DNA from: Viridibacterium curvum
Lineage (GTDB): Bacteria > Pseudomonadota > Gammaproteobacteria > Burkholderiales > Rhodocyclaceae
Direction: 5' to 3'
Length of the DNA stretch: 64,000 bases
Assembly (NCBI RefSeq): GCF_039544165.1
Contig: NZ_BAABLD010000015.1
Coordinates: 62,001-126,000, forward strand
Part shown: positions 42,004-50,630 of the stretch, piece by piece
How the letters are laid out: every line of letters begins with the position of its first letter
Numbering within the stretch: position 1 is the first letter of the stretch
Program-made: the position numbers and the translations under genes
Notes under the pieces: model-generated
What the model was told of the DNA's origin: nothing
Seen by the model: only the letters and a program-made list of their open reading frames with translations
The model's database searches: none

Positions 42004-43008
42004 TTACAGCACGTAGACGACGATGAACAGCAGCAGCCAGACATAGTCGACAAAGTGCCAGTACCATGCCGCAGCCTCGAAGGCGAAGTGGCGCTCAGTG
42101 CTGAAGTGGCCAGCCAGCGAGCGGAACAGCACCACAGTCAGCATGATCGCGCCGATCGTGACATGCAGGCCGTGGAAGCCGGTCATCATGAAGAAGGTCG
42201 AGCCGTAGATACCGGTCGAGAGCTTCAGGCCCTCGTGGTAAGCATGCATGTACTCCTGCACCTGGCATCCCAGAAAGACCACGCCCAGCGCAATGGTGAG
42301 GAACAGGAACAGGTTGAACTGCTTGCGATCACCATTGCGGATCGCCCAGTGTGCCCAGGTAAGGGTAGCGGCCGACGCCAGCAGCAGCGCCGTGTTGATG
42401 GCAGGCAACCAGTCGATGCTCATCGCACCGAGGAACAAGCCAACAAGTGCCACGGTCAGCACGAGCACCAGTTGCAGCTGCCCGCGCTTGCCATGCTCCA
42501 GCGGCCTGTGGGCATAGGTTACTGCCGCACCTGCGGCGATCATCAGCGCGAGGCCCAGTGCGGCCTTGCCGGTCCAGGTCATGTGGAAAGGCAGTTCGAT
42601 CAGCGGGCCAGCCGTCGGCCACGCCGGCTTGAAGTTCGGCCAGAACACCTGACCCATTTCGCTGCCCAGATCCGGAACGATGACGCCACGCACGAAGAAC
42701 AGCGCGCCGAAGAAAGCCGCGAAGAACATCACCTCGGAGAAGATGAACCAGCCCATGCTCCAGCGGAAGGCCTTGTCGACCTGCGCGCCGTACTTGCCCG
42801 TCTCGGACTCCCGGGCAACCGCGCCGAACCAGCCGAACAGCATGTAGATCAGCACGGCAAAGCCGGCGGCCACAAGGTACGGCCCCGATTCGAGATGGTT
42901 CACCCAGAACGCCGCGCCCGATCCCAGCAGCAACAGCGCCAGCGAACCGATCAGCGGGTAAAGGGAGGGTTCCGGAACGAAGTACTTCTCCAGGGTATGG
43001 CTGCTCAT
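42004..43008 (-). CDS. ctaE: cytochrome c oxidase subunit III with internal helix-pair duplication
   Basis: 334 residues, about 45-50 longer than betaproteobacterial subunit III as I know it. Standard motifs are intact: FSEVMFFAAFFGALFF, WLPAINTALLLASA, TGIYGSTFFMMTGFHGLHV and the ending WYWHFVDYVWLLLF. The extra length is a second copy of the helix III-IV unit: residues 161-194 (AAVTYAHRPLEHGKR...) and 214-247 (ATLTWAHWAIRNGDR...) align without gaps at 16 of 34 identities. This predicts nine rather than seven membrane helices. The ATG at 43008 has GGAG/AAGG upstream. The protein stabilises the subunit I core. Confidence 0.92.
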   Translation of the reverse strand: MSSHTLEKYFVPEPSLYPLIGSLALLLLGSGAAFWVNHLESGPYLVAAGFAVLIYMLFGWFGAVARESETGKYGAQVDKAFRWSMGWFIFSEVMFFAAFFGALFFVRGVIVPDLGSEMGQVFWPNFKPAWPTAGPLIELPFHMTWTGKAALGLALMIAAGAAVTYAHRPLEHGKRGQLQLVLVLTVALVGLFLGAMSIDWLPAINTALLLASAATLTWAHWAIRNGDRKQFNLFLFLTIALGVVFLGCQVQEYMHAYHEGLKLSTGIYGSTFFMMTGFHGLHVTIGAIMLTVVLFRSLAGHFSTERHFAFEAAAWYWHFVDYVWLLLFIVVYVL

Positions 43009-43055
43009 GCTGGCCTTCTCCAATTTATTGCCTGTCTCTTCAGTCCCCGGGCGAC

Positions 43056-43265
43056 TCAACCCGCCTGGGACACCACAAATCTGGCGAACATCACCATCGA
43101 CACGACGAAAATCACGCCGCCAATGATGCCCGCAACAATCAGGTGGGCCGGCTTGAACTGCGCCGCATCCCGTTCGTAATCACGCCGCTTGCGGATGCCG
43201 ATGAAGGCACCGAACACCGCACTCACAGTCGCCAGAAAACCCGGACTCCGCTGCTCATCCACCAT
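43056..43265 (-). CDS. DUF2970 small membrane protein
   Basis: 69 residues: a short N-terminal stretch (TVSAVFGAFIGIRKRRDYERD), typical of DUF2970, and one C-terminal membrane helix (LIVAGIIGGVIFVVSMVMFA). Found between ctaG and ctaE in many betaproteobacteria; probably an accessory or assembly factor. It starts 8 bp after ctaG ends. Confidence 0.85.
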   Translation of the reverse strand: MVDEQRSPGFLATVSAVFGAFIGIRKRRDYERDAAQFKPAHLIVAGIIGGVIFVVSMVMFARFVVSQAG

Positions 43266-43273
43266 GCCACACC

Positions 43274-43795
43274 TCAGCCCTGCGTCCCGGGCACCTCGAA
43301 GAAGGTGTAGGACAGCGTCACAACGGTGACATCGGCCGGGAGTCCCGCATCCAGCGTGAACACGACCGGCATTACCCGCTTCTCACGCGGCCCCAGCGTC
43401 TGCTTCGAAAAACAGAAGCACTCCAGCTTCTTCACGAAAGTCCCTGCCAATGCCGGTGTATAGCTCGGTACAGCCTGCCCGGTCACGGCACGATCCAGCG
43501 TGTTTTCCACTTCGTAGTCCACCCGCACCATCTGGCCCGGATGCACCGTAATACTTGTCTGCAAGGGTTTGAATCGCCACGCCAGCGCCTGAACGTTCGA
43601 ATCGAACTGCAACATCACCGAGCGCGAGGTATCCACCTGCGTATTGACGACATCACGATCCGGCTTGAGCAGATTGTTCAGCCCCGTGACTTCACAGATC
43701 TGTTCATAGAACGGCACCAGCGCAAAACCAAACCCGAACATCACGCACGCGGCAATCGCCAGCTTGATTGCCAGCCTGCGGTTATCGCTGATCAT
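43274..43795 (-). CDS. ctaG: cytochrome c oxidase copper chaperone CtaG (Cox11)
   Basis: 173 residues. An N-terminal membrane anchor (IKLAIAACVMFGFGFALVPF) precedes a periplasmic immunoglobulin-like domain with the copper-binding CFCF (KLECFCFSKQTL). It delivers copper to the CuB site of subunit I. Its start overlaps the stop of a 36-residue gene (ATGA). Confidence 0.95.
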   Translation of the reverse strand: MISDNRRLAIKLAIAACVMFGFGFALVPFYEQICEVTGLNNLLKPDRDVVNTQVDTSRSVMLQFDSNVQALAWRFKPLQTSITVHPGQMVRVDYEVENTLDRAVTGQAVPSYTPALAGTFVKKLECFCFSKQTLGPREKRVMPVVFTLDAGLPADVTVVTLSYTFFEVPGTQG

Positions 43796-43902
43796 CGTCC
43801 GAACAACCAGGTCTTGACGATGAAACCAGCAAAAAAGGCCGCAGCGATGGACGCCAGGATCAACAGCATCCGCAGGTTGCGGCCCTTTTGTGAATTACTC
43901 AT
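43792..43902 (-). CDS. 36-residue cytochrome oxidase small assembly protein
   Basis: A short gene of 36 codons: MSNSQKGRNLRMLLILASIA continuing through one membrane helix to KTWLFGR. A basic N-terminus, a single hydrophobic helix (about 12-30) and its place between ctaD and ctaG match the tiny 'oxidase small assembly protein' of betaproteobacteria. It overlaps ctaG by 4 bp, which supports translation. Confidence 0.78.
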   Translation of the reverse strand: MSNSQKGRNLRMLLILASIAAAFFAGFIVKTWLFGR

Positions 43903-43922
43903 GTGCTGCGTTCAACCACTGA

Positions 43923-45542
43923 TCAGTGACCGTGACCTGCCGGGGCCTCGAACTTGGGCGGCACTTCAAAGGTGTGGAAGGGTGCTGGCGACGGCACGGT
44001 CCACTCCAGGCCTTCTGCGCCATCCCAAGGCTTGTCTGCGGCCTTCGGGCCGCCACGGTAGGTCTTCAGCACGATGTACAGGAAGAAGACTTGCGACAGA
44101 CCAAAGCCGAATGCACCGATCGTGGCGATCTGGTTGAAGTCAGTGAAGAACTGGTTGTAGTCCGGGATACGACGCGGCATGCCGGCCAGGCCCAGGAAGT
44201 GCATCGGGAAGAAAGTGATGTTGAACGAGATCATCGAGAACCAGAAGTGACGCTTGCCAAGCTTCTCGTCGTACATGTGACCCGTCCACTTCGGCAGCCA
44301 GTAGTAGGTGCCGGCGAACAGTGCGAACAAGGAGCCCGCCACCAGCACGTAGTGGAAGTGCGCCACCACGAAGTAGGTGTCCTGGTACTGGATATCCACT
44401 GGCGCGATGGCAAGCATCAGGCCCGTGAAGCCGCCCATGGTGAACACGAAGACGAAGCCCACCGCGAACAGCATCGGGGTTTCGAAGGTCATCGAGCCCT
44501 TCCACATCGTGGCGATCCAGTTGAACACCTTCACACCTGTCGGCACGGCGATCAGCATGGTCATGTACATGAAGCTCAGCTGCGCCACCGCCGGCATGCC
44601 GGTCGTGAACATGTGGTGCGCCCACACGACGAAGGACAGGATGGCGATCGACGCCGTGGCGTACACCATCGATGCATAGCCGAACAGCGGCTTGCGCGCG
44701 AAGGCCGGGATGATCTGCGACACGATACCGAATGCCGGCAGGATCATGATGTAGACCTCAGGGTGACCGAAGAACCAGAACACGTGCTGGTACAGCACGG
44801 GATCACCACCACCGGCGGCGTTGAAGAAAGTCGTGCCGAAGTGACGGTCGGTCAGAAGCATCGTCACGGCGCCGGCCAGCACGGGCATCACGGCGATCAG
44901 CAGGTAGGCTGTGATCAGCCAGGTCCAGGCGAACATCGGCATTTTCATCAACGTCATGCCGGGGGCGCGCATGTTGAGGATGGTCACAACGATGTTGATC
45001 GCACCCATGATCGATGAGGCGCCCATGATGTGCACCGCGAAGATCGCCATGTCCATGCCCATGCCCATCTGCAGCGACAGGGGCGCGTACAGCGTCCAGC
45101 CTGCAGCCGAAGCGCCACCGGGGACGAAGAACGAGCCCACCAGCAGGATGGCTGCCGGCGGCAACAACCAGAAAGACCAGTTGTTCATGCGGGCGAAGGC
45201 CATGTCCGGCGCACCGATCATCAGCGGCAACATCCAGTTCGCGAAACCCACGAAGGCCGGCATGATCGCGCCGAACACCATCACGAGGCCGTGCATGGTG
45301 GTGAGTTGGTTGAAGAACTCGGGGTGAACGATCTGCAGACCGGGCTGGAAGAGCTCGGCGCGGATCGTCAGCGCCATCACACCCCCCGACAGGAACATGA
45401 TGAAGCTGAAAATGAGGTACAGCGTCCCGATGTCCTTATGGTTGGTCGCTGTCATCCAGCGGCGCCAGCCCGTGGGCATGTGGTGATCGTGGTCGTGATC
45501 GTGGTGATCGTGTCCGTGGGCGTCAGAAGTGACTGCACTCAT
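43923..45542 (-). CDS. ctaD: cytochrome c oxidase subunit I (aa3 type)
   Basis: 539 residues, twelve membrane helices. The heme-copper core is complete: low-spin heme and CuB histidines in TTMHGLVMVFG, WFFGHPEVYIMILPAFG, the VWAHHMFTTG pair, and AHFHYVLVAG. The YIMI tyrosine and the D-pathway NWMLP are present. It reduces oxygen and pumps protons at the inner membrane. An unusual His/Asp-rich N-terminal tail lies at about residues 9-21 (HGHDHHDHDHDHH), before the conserved MTATNHKDIG. Confidence 0.97.
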   Translation of the reverse strand: MSAVTSDAHGHDHHDHDHDHHMPTGWRRWMTATNHKDIGTLYLIFSFIMFLSGGVMALTIRAELFQPGLQIVHPEFFNQLTTMHGLVMVFGAIMPAFVGFANWMLPLMIGAPDMAFARMNNWSFWLLPPAAILLVGSFFVPGGASAAGWTLYAPLSLQMGMGMDMAIFAVHIMGASSIMGAINIVVTILNMRAPGMTLMKMPMFAWTWLITAYLLIAVMPVLAGAVTMLLTDRHFGTTFFNAAGGGDPVLYQHVFWFFGHPEVYIMILPAFGIVSQIIPAFARKPLFGYASMVYATASIAILSFVVWAHHMFTTGMPAVAQLSFMYMTMLIAVPTGVKVFNWIATMWKGSMTFETPMLFAVGFVFVFTMGGFTGLMLAIAPVDIQYQDTYFVVAHFHYVLVAGSLFALFAGTYYWLPKWTGHMYDEKLGKRHFWFSMISFNITFFPMHFLGLAGMPRRIPDYNQFFTDFNQIATIGAFGFGLSQVFFLYIVLKTYRGGPKAADKPWDGAEGLEWTVPSPAPFHTFEVPPKFEAPAGHGH

Positions 45543-45593
45543 GTACGGCTCCTGTGAATCCTGTGTGTTGATGTCTGTTCGTGATGTCCGGAA

Positions 45594-46415
45594 TCAGCTC
45601 GCGGCCGCAACGGCTGGCGCTGCGGCGGGCTTCATCTTTCCGGCCACCCAGGCGGCGTAGGCTTCCGGCGAGACGACGTGCACAACGATGGGCATGAAGC
45701 CGTGATCCTTGCCGCAAAGCTCGACGCAGTTGCCACGATAGACGCCTTCCTTTTCGGCACGGAACCAGGTGTCGCGCACGACGCCAGGGATGGCATCCTG
45801 CTTGACGCCAAAGGCCGGGACCCACCAGGCGTGAATCACGTCCTGCGCGGTCAGGAGAACGCGCACCTTCTTGCCAACCGGGACATAGACCGGGTTATCA
45901 ACTTCCAGCAGGTAGTTGTCACCCTTCCATTCGCCACGGTCGATCTGGGCACGCGGCGTGGACAGCGTCGAATAGAAGCTGATGCCCTGACCTTCGCCCT
46001 GCACGTAGTCGTAGCTCCACTTCCACTGATAGCCGGTGGCCTTGATCGTGATATCAGGCGCCGAAGTATCCTTCTGGGCCAGCACCAGCTTGGTGGCCGG
46101 CCAGGCCATGACCACCAGGATAATGACCGGAATGATCGTCCAGGCAATTTCGACAGCGGTGCTTTCATGGAAAGTCGCGGCCACGGCCCCCTTGGATTTG
46201 CGGTGAGCCCAGATGGAATAGAACATCACGCCGAACACCGCGACAAAGATCGCCACACAGATCCAGAACATGGACATGTGGAGACCCAGGATGTCATCCG
46301 CCACCTTCGTGACAGGGGTCTGGAAGTTGTACTGGCTGTCGAGGGCGAGGGCTGGGGCCACCGCCAGAAGCCCTGCCAATACGGCGGGAACTGCGCGCAC
46401 TGCTGCTTTTTTCAT
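45594..46415 (-). CDS. ctaC: cytochrome c oxidase subunit II
   Basis: 273 residues. A signal peptide and two membrane helices are followed by the periplasmic cupredoxin domain with the CuA set VIHAWWVPAFGVKQDAIPG and GNCVELCGKDHGFMPIVV. It ends in an Ala/Pro-rich tail and has no fused cytochrome c domain, so electrons come from a soluble cytochrome c. The ATG at 46415 gives MKKAAVRAVPAVLAGLLA, a normal signal. First gene of the oxidase operon. Confidence 0.96.
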   Translation of the reverse strand: MKKAAVRAVPAVLAGLLAVAPALALDSQYNFQTPVTKVADDILGLHMSMFWICVAIFVAVFGVMFYSIWAHRKSKGAVAATFHESTAVEIAWTIIPVIILVVMAWPATKLVLAQKDTSAPDITIKATGYQWKWSYDYVQGEGQGISFYSTLSTPRAQIDRGEWKGDNYLLEVDNPVYVPVGKKVRVLLTAQDVIHAWWVPAFGVKQDAIPGVVRDTWFRAEKEGVYRGNCVELCGKDHGFMPIVVHVVSPEAYAAWVAGKMKPAAAPAVAAAS

Positions 46416-46557
46416 GTCTTGAACACCCTGGTCGCGCCCCCGTCGGAGCTGCGAGATGAACAGTCCTGTAATTTCTCTCGCCACGCTTGGCACTATCGCC
46501 AGCGTGGTTTTGACGAGGGCGGATTTTCGCACAGCAGCGAAAAATGCGGCAAAAAAA

Positions 46558-46571
46558 TTGACGCACATCAA
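46558..46571. promoter_or_regulatory. FNR/ANR-like box upstream of the oxidase operon
   Basis: TTGAC-GCAC-ATCAA, one mismatch from TTGAT-N4-ATCAA, 143 bp before ctaC. A candidate minus-strand -35 TTGACG lies just upstream, with its -10 region over this box. Bound FNR/ANR would therefore block the promoter when oxygen is low, which is sensible for an aa3 oxidase. No convincing -10 was found. Confidence 0.5.
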
Positions 46572-46656
46572 CAATATCCACTGTTGGCGTCAATCGAGGC
46601 GAGGCTTGCCGATAGCTTGTGCAGGGAGGCCGGCCGCAACCGGACGGGCCGATACG

Positions 46657-47412
46657 TCAGAGGTTGCAGAACGTCAGTTCGAACTCGATGTCGGAATCCA
46701 CGACCTGCGGACGCGCAGTGAACTCCGGGAGAACGAAGCGGATATTGAACGCGTATTTGTTGGCGCTGATTTCCGGCACGCAGGATTTGTCCCGTGGCAG
46801 CCGGACGCGGACCATCTGTGCGACGCGATTTCCCATCATCAGCTGATAGCCGCCTCGGCGCGCGACTTGCATCTCGGGGCGCCCGCTCTCACGCAACAGA
46901 CGCAGCACGATGCTCAGTCCATCGCGGATGGGGAACATCGGCGAAAGCCAGTTGCGGATATCAGTGCGGCGACGATCCGAATCGCGGTTCAGCCAGTGGT
47001 GATAGGACGGCAGGTCGAACTCGCAGACCCCCCCGGGAATCGCCGCACGCGAGCGCACCGCCATCAACCATTCGCTCTCGCGCACGTAGTGCCCGATCTT
47101 GCCGGTCATCGCAAGCAAGGACATGCTGGCTTGTTCGATCTCGTAGAGTGCGCCCGACAGCGCCTCTTCGGAGATCTGGGGGTTGTCGCGGAACGCATGC
47201 AGGGTCTGGCGCTGGCGCTCGAGTTCCTGCACGAGGTCGACCTTCAGGTCGGCACGCCCGGCCACTTCGAGTATCTCGAACAGCGCCATCAAGGCAGCGT
47301 GATGCTCGTAGCCTGTATCCGCCGTGGCGAAGTGCAGCGCCTTGTCGAACAGAGCTTCCAGACGCAGCAAAGTCCGGATACGCTCGTTCAGCGGATATTC
47401 GTAAGTAATCAC
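46657..47412 (-). CDS. zapD: FtsZ-associated cell division protein ZapD
   Basis: 251 residues. The start ITYEYPLNERIRTLLRLEALF and the ending ISANKYAFNIRF...FELTFCNL are typical of ZapD (DUF1342), which bundles FtsZ filaments. The start codon is GTG at 47412. It follows coaE as in most betaproteobacteria, but yacG, which usually comes next, is absent here; the 241 bp downstream lead into the oxidase promoter region and hold no gene. Confidence 0.94.
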   Translation of the reverse strand: MITYEYPLNERIRTLLRLEALFDKALHFATADTGYEHHAALMALFEILEVAGRADLKVDLVQELERQRQTLHAFRDNPQISEEALSGALYEIEQASMSLLAMTGKIGHYVRESEWLMAVRSRAAIPGGVCEFDLPSYHHWLNRDSDRRRTDIRNWLSPMFPIRDGLSIVLRLLRESGRPEMQVARRGGYQLMMGNRVAQMVRVRLPRDKSCVPEISANKYAFNIRFVLPEFTARPQVVDSDIEFELTFCNL

Positions 47413-47457
47413 TGCATGCCGGCGTGGAAGCGTGTTTTAGTGTCAGGGCCGGTTCGT

Positions 47458-48084
47458 TCAGACCCTGTCTGGCAGGAAACGCTGGTGCAGCGCATCTACC
47501 TGTGCCCGCAAACTATCAAAATCCCCAGCGTTGTCAATGATTTCGTGTGCTGCGGCGCGGCGCTGAGCACGGCTTGCCTGACTATCCATGATGGCGCGCA
47601 CTTGCGCCTCACTTAGACCGCTGCGCTGCATGACACGTGCGCGCTGCAGATCCTCCGGGCAATCCACGACCACGATGCGCTCACAGCGCCCGATCCAGCC
47701 GCCCGTTTCGACCAGCAAAGGCACGACCAGCAAGACATAAGGGCCTGTTGCCGCAGCGATTTCGCGCTCGCATTGCTGGCGGATGAGGGGGTGGAGAATG
47801 CCTTCAAGCTGCTGCCGGACTGTCGCATCGGCGAACGCACGCTCACGCATGGCGGCGCGGTCCAGCGCACCTTCCGACGTGATCGCCCAGTCTCCAAAAG
47901 CCGCCCGCAGGGGCTCGATTGCAGCACCGCCCGGCGCAGTCAGCGCACGAGCGATGACATCTGCATCCACCAGCGTTGCCCCCAGCTCGGCGAAGCAATC
48001 CGCTGCAGCACTCTTGCCACTGCCGATGCCGCCAGTCAGGCCGATGACCCTGGGCCCTGGGTGTGCCGATGTATCAGCGCCCAC
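47458..48084 (-). CDS. coaE: dephospho-CoA kinase
   Basis: 208 residues; last step of CoA synthesis. P-loop GLTGGIGSGKS and the VDADVIAR lid/substrate motif are clear. The start is GTG at 48084, three bases after the SPOR gene stop; no ATG fits. It precedes zapD. coaD and coaX, other CoA-pathway genes, are elsewhere in the window. Confidence 0.95.
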   Translation of the reverse strand: MGADTSAHPGPRVIGLTGGIGSGKSAAADCFAELGATLVDADVIARALTAPGGAAIEPLRAAFGDWAITSEGALDRAAMRERAFADATVRQQLEGILHPLIRQQCEREIAAATGPYVLLVVPLLVETGGWIGRCERIVVVDCPEDLQRARVMQRSGLSEAQVRAIMDSQASRAQRRAAAHEIIDNAGDFDSLRAQVDALHQRFLPDRV

Positions 48085-48087
48085 AAC

Positions 48088-48888
48088 TCAGCCCGCGCAG
48101 GCCTCGCGCTGTGCCGCCTTGACCTCGGCAGCCGCCTCGCCCGTTGCGCGCTCGACCAGCTCGCCGCTGCCCGAGATTTCGACCCGCGCACCGTTGGGAT
48201 TAATGCGTGCGGACACCTTGGCGCCCTTCACGCCACGCTTCTGCAGGGTCTCCAGCTGGCGCTCGGCCAGCGACTCGGCCTTGAACAGCCCCAGCGAAAT
48301 GGCGAAGCGGTTCTCACCCACTTCCTGGACGATGAAAAAGTCTTCAAGCCCGATTTCCTTGAGCTCGGCCGCGCGGCGCTCAGCGCCATCCTTGCCCCCC
48401 TGCGGCGGAATATTCACCCAGAACGAAGAAGGCTTGGGCGCCTCCTCGCGGACGCTCAGCCCGCTACCGACCTTGCGTACACGCTGGGCGAACGTCTGCG
48501 CCTGCGCCACCGTCATGTGCCCGAACGCCACACAAGCGACACCGCCGGGCGCACTGGCTGCCAAGGGAGCTGCAGCAGGCTGCGGTGCCGATGCAGCCAC
48601 CGACGCAGCAGGCGCCGAAACTTCGACGGCGGGTGTGGAGGCTTCCGGCTGACTCGCGCTACTGGCTTCGGCAGAGGCAACGGCAACAGGGGGCGGCGCA
48701 TCAGGCAGCGGGTCGGACTGTGCGTGCAACACCTTGAGACGCTCCGGTGCGAGTTGGTTGAGCATGCGCTCTGGCTCGGTCGTTCCCATGAACAGCGGGT
48801 CACGGCCCAGCAAAGGCAGGGCCGCAATGGCCAGACAGGCCAGGTTGAACGCCAGCAGGACGCCAAGCAGTAAGCGAAATCCGATCAT
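48088..48888 (-). CDS. SPOR-domain membrane protein
   Basis: 266 residues. An N-terminal membrane helix (about 3-25) is followed by a Pro/Ala/Ser-rich linker (about 55-115) and a C-terminal SPOR-like domain (FWVNIPPQGG...FIVQEVGENRFAISLGLFKAESLAERQ) that would bind denuded peptidoglycan at septa. Proteins of this build sit next to coaX/birA in many betaproteobacteria. Here a mipA-family gene lies between. The last ~50 residues are charged. Confidence 0.82.
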   Translation of the reverse strand: MIGFRLLLGVLLAFNLACLAIAALPLLGRDPLFMGTTEPERMLNQLAPERLKVLHAQSDPLPDAPPPVAVASAEASSASQPEASTPAVEVSAPAASVAASAPQPAAAPLAASAPGGVACVAFGHMTVAQAQTFAQRVRKVGSGLSVREEAPKPSSFWVNIPPQGGKDGAERRAAELKEIGLEDFFIVQEVGENRFAISLGLFKAESLAERQLETLQKRGVKGAKVSARINPNGARVEISGSGELVERATGEAAAEVKAAQREACAG

Positions 48889-49029
48889 GGGGCGGGATTA
48901 TCCTTTGCGGCGCGCAGAGTTCCAAGCCCGCAGCGGCTCCGGAAAGGGCGTTCCGCCGAGCGGAGGCTCTGCCATGAAGGGCTTTTGCTGCGAGAATGCG
49001 ACCTCCGCTCCTTTTCACGAAAGCCGCCC

Positions 49030-49905
49030 ATGCTGAAGCGCCTTGCCCTCGCCTACCTTCCTGTCGTCGCTGCCGGAGCCGTGCAGGCCCAGACAGCGCC
49101 TCAAGGAGAAACGAACGGCGTGCGTACGGTACCCAAGTGGGAGCTCGGTCTCGGTGGCTTCTTCTATACCCTGCCCGATTATCGCGGCGCCGATCACCAG
49201 AGCAGCGGCATCCTGCCCTTCCCCTACTTCTATTACCGTGGCGACATCATCAAGGCCGACCGTGGTGGGGTGCGTGGGGAGCTCTACGCCAGCGACCGCC
49301 TCGATCTCGAGCTCAGCTTCAGCGGCAATGTCCCGGTTAACAGCGACAAGAACGAGGCCCGTCGAGGCATGCCCGACCTCGATCCGGCACTGGAAGTCGG
49401 TCCGCAAGGCATCGTGCGTATTTTCGGTCGCCCCACCGACACCAACCGCCTCGATATCCGCCTGCCTGTGCGACAGGTCATCGGCATGGAATTCGGTGGT
49501 GTGAATAGCAACTTCCGCAGTCGCGGTCAGGTCTTTACCTCCGCCCTCAACTTCTCGCACACGCCACGTAAAGGCTGGAACTTCGGCGCTCAGGCCGGCC
49601 TGTACTTCGCGACCAAGACATATCATCAGTACCTGTATGGCGTCGACCAGCAGTACGCCACGGCCAATCGCCCTGCCTATGAAGCCAGAGGCGGCTACGG
49701 AGGCTGGCAGCTCACGACGGCCATCTCACGTCGCTTCGACAAGCTATGGGTGGGTGCTTACGTGCGCGGCAGCTCGGTCAACGGCGCCACCTTTGACGAC
49801 AGCCCTCTGGTCCGCCGCAAATACAACTACTCGGCCGGCTTCGGCATTGCGTGGGTATTCAAGGAATCTGCAGAGCGCGTCGTAGCCCGCGACGAAGAGC
49901 AGTAA
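49030..49905 (+). CDS. MipA/OmpV-family outer-membrane protein
   Basis: 291 residues. A signal peptide (MLKRLALAYLPVVAAGAVQA) is followed by amphipathic beta strands throughout, starting WELGLGGFFYTLPDYRGADH, the family hallmark, and closing with SAGFGIAWVFKE. The family forms outer-membrane barrels, and MipA links to peptidoglycan synthases. The ATG at 49030 begins the signal peptide; the frame extends further upstream without support. It converges on coaX with 4 bp between the stops. Confidence 0.88.
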   Translation: MLKRLALAYLPVVAAGAVQAQTAPQGETNGVRTVPKWELGLGGFFYTLPDYRGADHQSSGILPFPYFYYRGDIIKADRGGVRGELYASDRLDLELSFSGNVPVNSDKNEARRGMPDLDPALEVGPQGIVRIFGRPTDTNRLDIRLPVRQVIGMEFGGVNSNFRSRGQVFTSALNFSHTPRKGWNFGAQAGLYFATKTYHQYLYGVDQQYATANRPAYEARGGYGGWQLTTAISRRFDKLWVGAYVRGSSVNGATFDDSPLVRRKYNYSAGFGIAWVFKESAERVVARDEEQ

Positions 49906-49909
49906 GCAC

Positions 49910-50620
49910 TCAGCCCACTGCGCGCAGCAGCCCTTCCAGCACCAGATCCGGCGTCTCGATCACAGGCGCCGAGATCTGCGGCCGCAGCAAAGGCGCCGCG
50001 CCTCCCGCGAGCAGGACGGCCGATCCAGCCGGCAACTGGCTACGCATGCGTTCGATGGCGCCCAGCTGCGCATTCAGGCAGCCACTGTAGATTGCGTCCT
50101 GCGTGCGGTCCGGCTTGGGCTGCCAGCTCCCCTCAGCCAACGGCAGACGCGCCGTGCCCTCGGCCAGCGCGCGACGCATCATGTCGAAGCCGGGCAAGAT
50201 GCAACCACCCGCAAAACATCCACCGCCTTGTGCATCCGCTTCGATGAGGTCGATGGTCGTCGCCGTCCCGGCGCTCACCACCAGGCAAGGCCCCTGCACC
50301 CTGCTCCAGGCCGCCAATGCCGCCGCCCAGCGATCCACGCCCAGCTGTGAAGGATCAGCATAAGCATTGCGCACGCCGCATGCCGCTGACGAAGAGCGAA
50401 ACCAGTCCAGCGACACGCCGTGCTGGCTGCATTGCTCATCCAGTGCTGCATTCACAGCGGGTGACGCGACGCTGGCCGCAAGCGCGCCGCGCAAGCTCAC
50501 GCCAGTCGGCAAATCCAGCGCCAATGCATCGCCAGTCGTAACGCGGTGGAACAACCAACGCTGTCCGTCATGGGCAGCGTACTTGATACGCGTATTGCCA
50601 GCGTCGATAAACAGATGCAT
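49910..50620 (-). CDS. coaX: type III pantothenate kinase
   Basis: 236 residues. Phosphorylates pantothenate, the first CoA step. The start MHLFIDAGNTRIKYAA is the ATP-binding strand-loop, and the later GVDRWAAAL and SAGTATTIDLIE motifs are diagnostic of CoaX. The ATG at 50620 is chosen by alignment; the Shine-Dalgarno is weak. birA ends 10 bp upstream, a common birA-coaX pair. Confidence 0.95.
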   Translation of the reverse strand: MHLFIDAGNTRIKYAAHDGQRWLFHRVTTGDALALDLPTGVSLRGALAASVASPAVNAALDEQCSQHGVSLDWFRSSSAACGVRNAYADPSQLGVDRWAAALAAWSRVQGPCLVVSAGTATTIDLIEADAQGGGCFAGGCILPGFDMMRRALAEGTARLPLAEGSWQPKPDRTQDAIYSGCLNAQLGAIERMRSQLPAGSAVLLAGGAAPLLRPQISAPVIETPDLVLEGLLRAVG

Positions 50621-50630
50621 GAGTCTTGAC

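Noticed and set aside
41938..43179. A 413-codon plus-strand frame opposite ctaE
   Set aside because: Antisense of a confirmed oxidase subunit; the product is Arg/Gln/His-rich with no membrane or catalytic pattern.
46416..46656. yacG, expected after zapD
   Set aside because: No small CxxC-containing frame exists between zapD and ctaC on either strand.
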